Source of the DNA: Ricinus communis
Taxonomy: Eukaryota > Streptophyta > Magnoliopsida > Malpighiales > Euphorbiaceae
Assembly: GCF_019578655.1 (NCBI RefSeq)
Contig: NC_063256.1
Span: 23,288,005-23,352,004, forward strand
Length of the DNA stretch: 64,000 nucleotides
Reading direction: 5' to 3'
Below the pieces are notes generated by a model. It made no database searches. It was not told the DNA's origin and saw only the letters and a list, made by a program, of their open reading frames with translations. The position numbers were made by a program, and so were the translations under genes. Positions 22,540 through 35,000 of the stretch are shown here, in pieces; the first letter of the stretch is position 1, and each line of letters starts with the position of its first letter.

Positions 22540-24570
22540 TAATATGATAAAACGATCCTGTAAAAGTGGTATATTTATCAATATAAGAAAATAACCCCGT
22601 AAAACATGCATATTTATGAATCTGTGAAAACAGCTCCGTAAAAATAGTCTAAGAAAACAACATCGTAGAAGGGGTAAATTTTTTAATTTAAGAAAACAAC
22701 CCCGTAAGAGTGGTATATTTAAAAATATTAGAAAACAATCCCGTAATACGGGGATATATTTGTGGATAAAAAAAATAACCTCGTAAAACATGTATATTTA
22801 TGAATTTGAGAAAACAATCTCATAATAGTGCTAATAATTTAATACGAGAATATGACCCCGTAAAAGTGGTATATTTATCAATATAAGAAAATAATCCCGT
22901 AACACGTATATATTTATGAATCTAAGAAAATAACCCTGTAAAAGTAGTGTAATTGGGAGTCTGAGAGAACAGCCTCGTAGAAGAGGTAAATTTTTTAATA
23001 TGAGAAAACAACCCTGGAAATACAGGGATATTTATCAATCGGAGAAAATAACCCTGTAGTAATTTTGGTATAATTGTGAATATGAGGAAACAACCCCTTA
23101 AATGGGGTAATTTTAGAATATGAGAAAACAACCCCGTAAAAGGGGTATATTTGTCGATATAAGAAAATAACTCCATAAAACATGTATAATTATGAATTTG
23201 AGAAAACAACCCCATAATTGTGCTAATAATTTTATATGAGAAAACGACCTTGTAAAATTGATATATACATCAATATAAGAAAATAACCCCGTAAAATGTG
23301 TATATTTATGAATCTGAGAAAATAACCCCGTAAAAGTAGTGTCATTGCGAGTCTGAGAGAACAACCTCGTAGAAGGGGTAAATATTTTAATATGAGAAAA
23401 CAAACCCGTAAGAGGGGTATATTTATAAATGTTAGAGAACAACCACGTAATATGGCATATTTATCAATTGGAGAAAATAACCACATAATTTTAGTATATT
23501 TGTGAGTATGAGAGAACAACCCCTTAAATGGGTTAATTTAATAATATGAGAAAACAACCCCGTTAAAGGGGTATCTTTGTGGATATAAGAAAATAACCCT
23601 GTAAAACGTGTATATTTATGAATTTAAGAAAACAACCCAATAATAGTGCTAATAATTTAATATGAGAAAACGACCCCATAAAAGTGGTATATTTATCAAT
23701 ATAGGAAAATAATCCCGTAGAACGTGTATATTTATGAATCTGCGAAAACAACTCCGTAAAACTAGTGTAAGTGCGAGTCTGAGAAAACAGCATCATAAAA
23801 GGGGTAAATTTTTTAATATAAGAAAACAACCCCGTAAGAGTGGTATATTTAAAAATATTAGAAAACAATCCCATAAATACGGAGATATTTGTCAATCAGA
23901 GAAAATAACCCCTTAAATGGGTATATTTGTAGATAAAAGAAAATAACCCCGTAAAACATGTATATTTATGAATTTGAAAAAACAATCCCATAATAGTGCT
24001 AATAATTTAATACGAGAAAACGACCCCATAAAGTGGTATATTTATCAATATAAGAAAATAATCCCGTAAGACGTGTATATTTATGAATTTAAGAAAACAA
24101 CCCCGTAAAAGTAGTATAATTAGGAGTCTGAGAGAACAGCCTCGTAGAAGAGGTAGAATTTTTAATATGAGAAAACAACCCTGTAAATACAGGGATATTT
24201 ATCAATCGGAGAAAATAACCCGTAGTAATTTTGGTATAATTGTGAATATGAGAAAACAACCCCTTAAATGGGGTAATTTTAGAATATGAGAAAACAACCC
24301 CGTAAAAGGGGTATATTTGTCGATATAAGAAAATAACTCCGTAAAACATGTATATTTATGAATTTGAGAAAATAACCCCATAATTGAGCTAATAATTTTA
24401 TATGAGAAAAGGACCTGTAAAATTGATATATACATCAATATAAGAAAATAACCCCGTAAAATGTGTATATTTATGAATCTGAGAAAACAATCCCGTAAAA
24501 GTAGTGTAATTGCAAGTCTGAGAAAACTGCCTCGTACAAGGGATTAATTTTTTAATATGAGAAAATAAAC
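22540..24570 (+). repeat. Tandem duplication of three HORs, period about 1166 bp
   Basis: A block carrying unusual monomers recurs at a constant spacing. The markers are GTAGTAATTTTGGTATAATT (3-bp insertion in type 4), TTGATATATACATCAATAT (type 9), and AAAAATATTAGAAAACAATC. Examples are 23056 with 24222, and 23265 with 24427. The spacing is about 3 x 388 bp, so this looks like a three-HOR duplication. The same type-4 variant reappears at 29387 and 30121, so the subfamily extends across the LTR insertion at 26488. Confidence 0.75.
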
Positions 24571-26482
24571 CCGTAAGAAGGGTATATTTATAAATATTAG
24601 AAAATAACCCCGTAATACGGGGATATTTATCAACAAGACAAAATAACCCTGGAGTTTTGGTTGATTTGTGAGTACGAGAAAACAACCACTTAAATGGGTT
24701 AATTTTATAATATGAGAAAACAACCCCGTTAAAGGGGTATGTTTGTGGATATAAGAAAATAACTCCGTAAAATATTTATATTTATGAATTTGAGAAAACA
24801 ACCCCATAATTGTGCTAATAATTTTATATGAGAAAACGACTCTGTAAAATCGATATATACATCAATATAAGAAAATAACCCCGTAAAATGTGTATATTTA
24901 TGAATCTGAGAAAATAGCCTCATAGAAGGGATAAATTTTTTAATATGAGAAAATAAACACATAAGAAGGGTATATTTATAAATATTAGAAAACAACCCCG
25001 TAATACGGGAATATTTATCAATCGGAGAAAATAACCCTGCAGTTTTGGTTGATTTGTGAGTACGAGAAAACAACCACTTAAATGGGTTAATTTTATAATA
25101 TGAGAAAACAACCTCGTAAAAGGGGTATATTTGTCAATATAAGAAAATAGCCTCGTAAAACGTATATATTTATGAATTTGAGAAAAAAACCCCATTAAAT
25201 TGCTAATAATTTAATATGAGAAAATGACCTCGTAAAAGTGGTATATTTATCAATATAAGAATTAATGAATCTGAGAAAACAACCCCATAAAATTAGTGTA
25301 ATTGTGAGTCTAAGAAAACAACTTCGTAGAAAGGATAAATCTTTTAATATGAGAAAACAACCCAATAAGTGTGGTATATTTATAAATATTAGAAAACAAC
25401 CCCGTAATACGGCAATATTTATCAATGGGAGAAAATAACCCCGTATTTTTTGTATATTTGTAAGTATGAGAAAACAACCCCTTATATAGGTTAATTTTAT
25501 AATATGAGAAAACAACCCCGTTAAAGGGGTATGTTTGTGGATATAAGAAAATAACCCTGTAAAACATGTATATTTATGAATTTGAGAAAACAACTCCATC
25601 ATAGTGCTAATAATTTAATATGGAAAAATGACTCCGTTATCAATATAATAAAATAACTCCGTAAAACGTGTATATTTATGAATATGCTAAAATAACTTTA
25701 TAAAAATAGTGTAATTGCGAGTCTAAGCAAACAGCCTCGTAGAAAGGGGTAAATTTTTTAATATGAGAAAACAACCCCGTAATGCGAGGATATTTATCAA
25801 TTAGAGAAAATAACCCCGTAATTTTGGTATATTTGTGAGTATGAGAAAACAACCCCTTAAATGGGTTAATTTTATAATATGAGAAAACAACCCCGTTAAA
25901 GGGGTATATTTATGGATATAAGAAAATAACCCCGTAAAACGTGTATATTTATGAATTTGAGAAAACAACAACATAATAGTGCTAATAATTTAATATGAGA
26001 AAACGACTCCATGAAAGTGGTATATTTATCACTATAAGAAAATAACCTCGTAACATTGTGTATATTTATGAATTTGAGAAAACAACCCCGTAAAAGTAAT
26101 CTAATTGCGAGTCTGAGAAAACAGCCTCGTAGAAGGAGTAAATTTTTTAATCAGAGAAAACAACCCCGTAAGGCGGGTATATTTATAATTATTAGAAAAC
26201 AACCCCGTAATACGGGGATATTTATCAATCGGAGAAAATAACCTTAGGATTTTAATATATTTGGGAGTGTGAGAAATCAACCCCTTAAATCAATTAATTT
26301 TAGAATATGAGAAAAGAACCCCGTAAAAGGGGTATATTTATTGATATAAGAAAATAACCTCTAAAAACGTGTAAATTTATGAATTTGAATAAATAACCCC
26401 ATAACAGTGCTAATAATTTAATATGAGAAAACGACCCCTTAAAAGTGGTTTATTTGTCAATATAAGAAAATAACCTCGTAAG

Positions 26483-26487
26483 ACGTG
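26483..26487 (+). repeat. Target site duplication, left copy (ACGTG) of the 26.5-kb LTR
   Basis: ACGTG precedes the LTR. The right flank reads ACGGT followed by ATATTTATG, where the undisturbed satellite would read ACGTGTATATTTATG. It is therefore a near-perfect 5-bp duplication with one base lost at the right. Confidence 0.6.
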
Positions 26488-29233
26488 TGTAACACCTGAA
26501 TTTTTCCTTAAAAATGATTATATTAATAATGATTAATAATGAGTTTTTATTTAAATTAATTTAATTTAATTTTTATTTGGTTTAGTTTGAATTAATTAAA
26601 TGGAATTTTAATGCTAGATAAATAAGGAGTTATTTTTTATATCCTATTAGTTTGAATTTTTAAGAAATTAAGTAAATTATTTGAGAAATAATTATATTTT
26701 GGTTATTCAAATCTTCCTCAAATATATATATAGTATCTATATAAATAAAATTAAATTAGAAAATTTTGAAAAAATTTGTAAAGGATGTTTTTATAAAAGA
26801 ATTTTGGGAAAATTGGTATTTAAATTAGCTAGTGGTATTAAATTTTAAGTTGGAAAATATTTAAAAAATTATTTATTTAATTTAATTGTGTGTTAGGACT
26901 AAATTAGAAATTTATTTTGGGATGAGGATTAAAAGTATAATTTTATTATTATAGGGTTTTAATGGAAATTTGTATGTTTGGTATTTTTGTAATTAAATAT
27001 GTCGGTAAGGGCTTTTTGGTAATTTTATATTTAAAAGCAAGGGTATATATGTAATTGTGTAGTTTCAATAATTCGAATTTGGCCCAAATTAAATAGTTAG
27101 GGGCTTAATTGAAAGGCTAAAGAAAAATTTAGGGGTTAATTGAAAATTCTGCAAGACGAAATTGTAAGTAATTAAAAATATTGAGGGACCAAAAGGTGAG
27201 AAAGAAAAGCTCAGGGGCCTAATGTCGATATTGGAAGGAAAGAAAGAAGAAAAGAAGAAGGAGAGAGAGAGAGAGATCGGGGAGAAGGAAGAAGCTTCCG
27301 TCGGCTTCCATGGCAGCCGAGGATTCCGTCCGTCTGAGGCAGCTTGGTGAAGGAAGCGCAGCACCATGGCTGATGGGTGGTGAGAAAATGGCTAGAGGAT
27401 AGTGCCCTTCGACCGCTCCCGAGAACGGGCTTCTATTCGAGGAAACCGCAGCAAGCAAAGTGAGATCTCTAGAAGGGCTGCAGGCTTAGTTTTTGGATTT
27501 TCCGCGAAGCTATGACGATTGGAAGATGATCCCACCTCCCTCAAAGTTTTCAATGGCACCGGCCAGGCGATCGGATTGCTTGTAAATCACTACCGAGATC
27601 GTCTGTGAAATCTCTTGATGATCGGGCCCGATCGAAAAATCGAAGTGGGGATCGTCGGCCGCCGAGTCCGATGGTGAATTCGGATCATCGATCGGACTTC
27701 GGCGGCTGGAAGTGAGTCAACCGAGCGATCAAACGTCTCAGTAATTTTCTATGGCCGTTGATTTAAGAATTCTTTGATTTAATTTATGCTTATTGATTTG
27801 TGTTGAGTATTAGATGATATTTGTGAGTCAAAAATAATTATTTGCCTGACCGCCGAGTCGGATTTTTGCCGTGGCGAGTCTGAAATTAGTGAAGTTCGAC
27901 CCAACCCCGCCAGGTTAAATTGTTGAATATTTGAAGTGTTTTTCTGGCAGGTCCTGGACCCGTTTTACGAGGGGTAAATGTTCGTGTTTTAGGAGAGGAT
28001 CTTGCCAAATTTTTGGTAGAATTTACCCGAGTCAAGATTCTTAGACAGTCAGCCCTAGGAATCTAGACCCAGGATTAATGATCAATTGTTTCAGCATTTT
28101 GATAAATTATTTTCCGTTATTAGATAATCCGTCTGTTCGGCTCACTCCAACCGAGGCACGGGAGCAGAGCTAGGAGGTCGCCAAAGCTGTGAGTTAAAGT
28201 CATATATCGATTATGCACGTGTCATGCATAAATTTTTGATTTGCAATTATTCATTTAATTATTATTCATTTGTATCATGCTTTTGATTACTATTCATTTA
28301 TATATCATTTTCTTTATCATTGATTTTATTATTGCATGATGACACGGGGCGGGACAGTAATAGAACACATTAGGTTGATGAGTGTATCAGTATAGGTTCG
28401 AGGGTGATGGAAAGGGTAAATAGGTAAATTTGAAAGGTAAAGATTAGGACTTGCCCTGGTCGAGCACGCTTCGGCGCCACTATTTGAAAAATCTGCTGAC
28501 CGATCGAAGTAAGGTCACTAGTGAGCTTACCGGGCTTAGTCTACTGAATAAGAGAGCCGAAAGGCTAAGGTAGTTAGTGAACATTAAGGATCGATTAGAG
28601 TTATAGACCCGCCTAGCTTTGCTCTAGCGCCAAATTCTATTGAGTGAGAGATTAGTCGATGTTAGAGTTAAGATTAGCCGAGATGTCGATGGAGATTGAT
28701 CGATGTTTGTGTTGAGATTAGGTTCTACCGAGTACTGTCCCATAGAGTGTGAAAATTATTTATTTAATTTAAGCATGACATGACACGTTTATTTTGCATG
28801 ACTTATTATTTATCTCAAATTAAATAAATGTGTTATCAGGATGTTTGCAACTATTTTTAGATATATGATTTTAACTCACTCGACCCATACCTCATTTTCA
28901 CTATTTTCATATCCGTGATCGTTAGTCTTCCCGCGACCAGATCTAGTAACCCGACTCCTTCATCATCGGGTGGTGTATTTGATTTGGTATGTAAATTTAT
29001 AAATTCTTAGATTCTCCGTAATAGAAATAGTAGATATACCATGGAATCAGAGTTTTCGGACTACCGACTTTCCGGCAGATCAATTAATAATGTAAAATGT
29101 AACTGTTAAGATAATTGTGGCATCGCGAAATGAGATGAAATTTATTTAAGTCAATGAGTGTTCGTTTACCACGGATTCGTGGCCTTACGCCACCCATTAA
29201 AGAAGGTCATCACGGTCCCACGTGGGTCGGACA
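26488..29233 (+). mobile_element. Solo LTR of the long-LTR Ty3/gypsy family (plus orientation)
   Basis: It begins TGTAACACC and ends GTCGGACA (a worn GTCGTGACA), 2746 bp, with no internal domain. It aligns by landmarks with the LTRs at 8420 (reverse) and 52742: an AT-rich start, a GA-rich tract at 27237-27280, a GC-rich middle, CTGGCAGGTCCTGGACCCG at about 27943, and an end resembling GGCCTTACGCC. It is inserted in a type-10 monomer. A solo LTR arises by recombination between the two LTRs of a complete element. Compared with the LTR at 52742 it carries more substitutions, so it appears older. Short open frames inside it are not convincing genes. Confidence 0.85.
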
Positions 29234-30354
29234 ACGGTATATTTATGAATCTAAGAAAACAACCCCGTAAAAGTAGTGTAATTGCGAGTCTGAGAAAACA
29301 ACCTCGTAGAAGGGATAAATTTTTTAATATAAGGAAACAACCCCGTAAAGACGGGATATTTATCAATCGGAGAAAATAACCCCGTAGTAATTTTGGTATA
29401 ATTGTGAGTATGAGAAAACAACCCCTTAAATGGGGTAATTTTAGAATATGAGAAAATAACCCCGTGAAAGGAGTATATTTGTCGATATAAGAAAATAACT
29501 CCGTAAAATGTGTATATTTATGAATTTGAGAATACAACCTATAATTGTGCTAATAATTTAATATGAGAAAATGACTCTGTAAAAGTGGTATATTTATAAA
29601 TATAAGAAAATAACCCCGTAAAAGGTGTATATTTATGAATCTGAGAAAACAACCCCGTAAAAGTAATGTAATTGCGAGTATGAGAAAACAGCCTTCAGAA
29701 GGGGTAAATTATTTAATATGAGAAAACAACCCCGTAAGATGGGTGTATTTATAAATAATAGAAAACAACCCCGTAATATGGGGATATTTATCAATCGGAG
29801 AAAATAACCCTGTAATTTTGGTAAATTTGGGAGTATGAGAAAACAACCCCTTAAATCGGTTAATTTTAGAATATGAGAAAACAACCCCGTAAAAGGGGTA
29901 TATTTATTGATATAAGAAAATAACCTCTTAAAACGTGTAAATTTATGAATTTGAATAAACAATGCCATAATAGTGCTAATAATTTAATATTAGAAAATGA
30001 CCATATAAAAGTGGTATATTTATCAATATAAGAAAATAACCCCGTAAGACGTGTATATTTATGAATCTAAGAAAACAACCCCGTAAATACGAAGATATTT
30101 ATCAATCGGACAAAATAACCCCATAGTAAATTTGGTATAATTGTGAGTATGAGAAGAAACCCCTTAAATGGGATAATTTTAGAATATAAGAAAACAACAC
30201 CGTAAAAGGGGTATATTTGTCGATATAAGAAAATAACTCCGTAATATTTATGAATCTAAGAAAATAACCCTATAAAAGTAGTGTAATTGCGAGTTTGAGA
30301 AAACAACCTCGTAGAAGGGGTAAATTTTTCAATATGAGAAAACAACCCCTTAAT

Positions 30355-30545
30355 ATTTATTTATCAATATAAGAAAATAACAATATCAATCCAGAAAATA
30401 ACTCAGTAATCATCTTGGTATATTTATAAATATAAGAAAACAACCAGAAACATAATAGGAGTAATATTTTAATATGAGAAAATAACCTGTAAGGGTATAT
30501 TTATAAATATTAGAAAACAACCCCGTAAACGGGATTTTTAAATGA
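30355..30545 (+). repeat. Degraded satellite patch
   Basis: The monomer rhythm breaks down. Cores are truncated or missing (for example AATATCAATCCAGAAAATA), one core reads CAACCAGAAACATAATAGG, and spacing is irregular before normal monomers resume at about 30550. It may be an old site of repeated slippage or a repaired break. Confidence 0.6.
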
Positions 30546-31944
30546 GTTAATTTTATAATATGACAAAATAATACCGTAAAAGGGGTATTTTTTTATTATA
30601 AGAAACTAACCACATAAAACGTGTATATTTATGAATCTGAGAAAACAACCTCATACAAATAGTGTAATTGTGAATTTGAGAAAATAGCCTCGTAGAAGGA
30701 GTAAATTTCTTAATATGAGAAAACAACCCCGTCATACGGGGATGTTTATCGATCGAAAAAATAACCCTGTAATTTTGGTATATTTGTGAGTATGAGAAAA
30801 CAACCCCTTAAATGGGTTAATTTTATAATATTAGAAAACAACCCCGTGAAAGGGGTATATTTATCAATATAAGAAAATAACCTCGTAAAACTTGTATATT
30901 TATGAATTTGAGAAAATAACCCAAAAATAGTGGTAATAATTTAATATGAGAAAACGAGCCCGTAAAAGTGGTATATTTATCAATATAAGAAAATAATCTC
31001 GTAAAATGTGTATATTTATGAATATGAGAAAACAACCCCGTAAAATTAATGTAATTGCAAGTCTAAGAAAACAGCCTCGTAGAACGGGTAAATTTTTTAA
31101 TAGGAGAAAACAGCCTCATACAAGGGGTAAATTTTTTTAATATGAGAAAACAACATCGTAAGAGGGGTATATTTATAAATATTAGAAAACAACCCCGTAA
31201 AGCCGGTATATTTATCAATTGGAGAAAATAACCCCATAATTTTAGTATATTTGTGAGTATGAGAAAACAACCCATAAAAGTGGTATATTTGTCAATATAA
31301 GAAAATAACCTAGTAAAACGTGTACATTTATTAATCTGAGAAAACAACCCCGTAAGAGGGGTATATTTATAAATATTTGAGAACAATCACGTAATACGGG
31401 AATATTTATCAATTGGAGAAAATAACCCTGTAATTTTGGTATATTTATGAGTATGAGTAAACAACCCCTTAAATGGGGTAGTTCTAAAATATGAGAAAAC
31501 AAACATGTAAAAGGGGTACATTTGTTGATATAAGAAATAACCTCGTAAAACATGTAAATTTTGAATTTGACAAAACAACCCCATAATAGTGCTAATAATT
31601 TAATATGAGAAAACAACCCCGTAAAAGGGGTATATTTGTCAACATAAGAAAATAACCCCGTAAAGTAGTGTAATTGCGAGTCTGAGAAAACAGCCTCGTT
31701 GAAGGGGTAAATTTCTTAATATGAGAAAACAACCCCGGAAGAGTGGTATATTTATAAATATTAGAAAGCAACCCCGTAATATGGGGATATTTATAAATTG
31801 GAGAAAATTATGTCGTAATTTTGGTATATTTGTGAGTATGAGAAAACAACCACTTAAATGGGTTAACTTTATAATATAAGAAAACAACCCCGTTAAAGGG
31901 ACATATTTGTGGATATAAGAAATAACCCCGTAAAACGTGTGAAT

Positions 31945-32075
31945 TTATGAATCTTGAAACAACCTCGAAAAGTAATCAGAATTAAGTAGTCTAAGACTAC
32001 CGAGAACCCAGAGTAAATTTTTAATATGAGAAAACAACATCGTAGAAGGGGTAAATTTTTTAACATGTGAGACCT
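31945..32075 (+). repeat. Satellite interrupted by about 60 bp of unrelated or scrambled sequence
   Basis: Between a normal type-10 monomer and an AATATGAGAAAACAACATCG monomer, the sequence from about 31955 to 32020 contains TTAAGTAGTCTAAGACTACC, with an internal TAGTC...GACTA dyad, and no recognisable core. I see no target duplication or element termini. Filler DNA at a repaired double-strand break is one explanation. Confidence 0.5.
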
Positions 32076-35000
32076 TGTAATACAGGGATATTTATGAATT
32101 TGAGAAAATAACCCCGTAATTGTGATATATTTTTGAATATGAGAAAACAACCCTTTAAATGGGTTAATTTTATAATATGAGAAAATAACCCCGTAAAAGG
32201 AGTATATTTGTTAATATAAGAAAATAACTCCGTAAAACATGTATATTTATGAATTTGAGAAAACAACCCCATAATAGTGCTAATAATTTAATATGAGAAA
32301 ACGACCCCGTAAAAGTGGTATATTTATCAATATAAGAAAATAACCCCGTAAAACGTGTATATTTATGAATCTGAGAAAACAACCCCGTAAAAGTAGTGTA
32401 ATTGCGAGTATGAGAAAATAGCCTCGTAGAAGGGGTAAATTTTTTAATATGAGAAAACAACATTGTAATACGGGGATATTTATCATTCGGAGAAAATAAC
32501 CCCCTAATTTTGGAATATTCGTGAGTATGAGAAAACAACCCTGTTAAAGGGGTATATTTGTGGATATAAGAAAATAACCCCATAAAACGTGTATATTTAT
32601 GAATTGGAGAAAACCAACCCATAATAGTGCTAATAATTTAATATGAGGAAACGACCCCGTGAAAGTGGTACATTTAACAATATAAGAGAATAACACCGTA
32701 AAATGTGTATATTTATGAATATGAGAAAACAACCCCTTAAATGAGTTAATTTTATAATATGAGAAAACAACCTCGTAAAAGGAGTATATTTGTCCATATA
32801 AGAAAATAACCTCGTAAAACGTATATATTTATGAATTTGAGAAAATAACTCCATTATAGGGCTAATAATTTAATAGGAGAAAACGACCCGTAAAAGAGGT
32901 ATATTTATCAATATAAGAAAATAATCCCGTAAAACGTGTATATTTATGAATATATGGAAACAACTTCGTAAAAATAGTGTAATTGCGCGTCTAAGAAAAC
33001 TGCCTCGTAGAAGGGGTAAATTTTTTAATATGAGAAAACAACCCCGTAATATGGGGATATTTATCAATCGGAGAAAATAACCCCATAAACCGATTAATTT
33101 TAGAATATGAGAAAACAACCCCGTAAAAAAGGTATATTTGTGAGTATGAGAAAACAACCCCTTAAATGGGTTAATTTTATAATATGAGAAAACAACCCCG
33201 TAAAAGGGGTATACTTGTCAATATAAGAAAATAACCCAGTAAAGCGTGTACATTTATTAATCTGGGAATACAACCCCGTAAGAGGGTATATTTATAAATA
33301 TTTGAGAACAACCCCGTAAAATGGGGATATTTATAAATAAGAGAAAATAACCCCGTAATTTTGGTATATTTGTGAGTATGAGAAAACAAACCCTTAAATG
33401 GGGTAGTTCTATAATATGAGAAAACAACCATGTAAAAGGGGTATATTTGTCGATATAAGAAAATAACCCCGTAAAACGTGTATGTTTATGAATTTGAGAA
33501 AACCCCATAAAAGTACTAATAGTTTAATATGAGAAAACGACCCCGTAAAAGTGGTATATTTATCAATATAAGAAAATAATCTCGTAAAACTTGTATATTT
33601 ATGAATATGAGAAAATAACCCCGTAAAATTAATGTAATTGCGAGTCTAAGAAAACAGCCTCGTAGAACGAGTAAACTTTTTAATATGAGAAAACAACCTC
33701 ATACATAGGGTAAATTTTTTTAATATGAGAAAACAACCCCGTAAGAGGGGTATATTTATAAATATTAGAAAACAACCCCATAATACGCAGAAATTTATCA
33801 ATCAGAGAAAATAACCCTGTAATTTTGGTATATTTTTTAGTATATGAAAACAACCCCTTAAATGGATTAATTTTAGAGCATGAAAAAATAACCCCGTAAA
33901 AGAGGTATATTTATCGATATAAGAAATAACCTCATAAAACGTGTAAATTTATGAATTTGACAAAACAATCCCATAATAGTGGTAATAATTTAATATGAGA
34001 AAATGATCTCGTAAAGCCGGTTTATTTAACAATATAAGAAAATAACTCTGTAAAATGTGTATCTTTATGAATCGGAGAAAACAACCCCGTAAAAGTAGTG
34101 TAATTGCGAGTCTGCAAAAACAGCATCGTAGAAGAGGTAAATCTTTTAAAATAAATAAACAACCCCGTAATACGAAGATATTTATCAATTGGAGAAAATA
34201 ACCTCGTAATTTTGGTATATTAGTGAGTATGAGAAAACAACCAATTAAATGGATTAATTTTATAATATGATGAAACAACCCCGTAAATGGGGTTATTTGT
34301 CGATATAAGAAAATAACCTCGTAAAACGTATATATTTATGAATTTGAGAAAATTAGCCCATTATAGTGCTAATAATTTAATATGAGAAAACCACCCCGTA
34401 AAAGTGGCATATTTATCAATATAAGAAAATAACCCCGAAAAATGTGTATATTTATGAATCTGAGGAAACAACCCCGTAAAAGTAGTGTAATTTGCAAGTA
34501 TGAGAAAACAGAAGGGGTAAATCTTTTAATATGAGAAAACAACATCGTAATACGGGGATATTTATCATTCAGAGAAAATAACCCCGTAATTTTGGGATAT
34601 TTGTGAGTATGAGAAAACAACCCTGTTAAAGGGGTATATTTGTGGATATAAGAAAATAACCACGTAAAACGTGTATATTTATGAATTTGAGAAAACAACC
34701 CCATAATAGTGCTAATAATTTAATATGAGAAAATAACTCCGTAAAACGTGTATATTTATGAATCTGAGAAAACAACCCCTTAAATGGGTTAATTTTATAA
34801 TATGAGAAAACAACCTCGTAAAAGGGGTATATTTGTCAATATAAGAAAATAACCTCTTAAAAAGTATATATTTATGAATTTGAGAAAATAACCCCATTGT
34901 AGGGCTAATAATTTAATATGAGAAAACGACCCGTAAAAGAGGTATATTTATCAATATAAGAAAATAACCTTGTAAAGCATATATTTTATGAATCTACGGA

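Larger units (their letters stand above)
11686..26487 (+). repeat. Satellite array, segment 2
   Basis: Continuation of the 39-bp satellite in the same orientation, about 14.8 kb. Ten-monomer HORs dominate. An eleventh monomer (core CCCCGTAAGAGG, tail TATATTTATAAATATT) is frequently inserted between types 2 and 3 from about 15 kb onward. The segment contains two larger tandem duplications (offsets of about 1625 and 1166 bp) and exact single-monomer duplications at 15403-15475 and 20660-20729. A poorly matching stretch at 17400-17470 has lost the usual core. Confidence 0.95.

Noticed and set aside
27237..27280. GA-rich microsatellite as an independent repeat locus
   Set aside because: The same GA tract is present at the same position in the other LTR copies (about 53455 and 55675), so it is part of the LTR.
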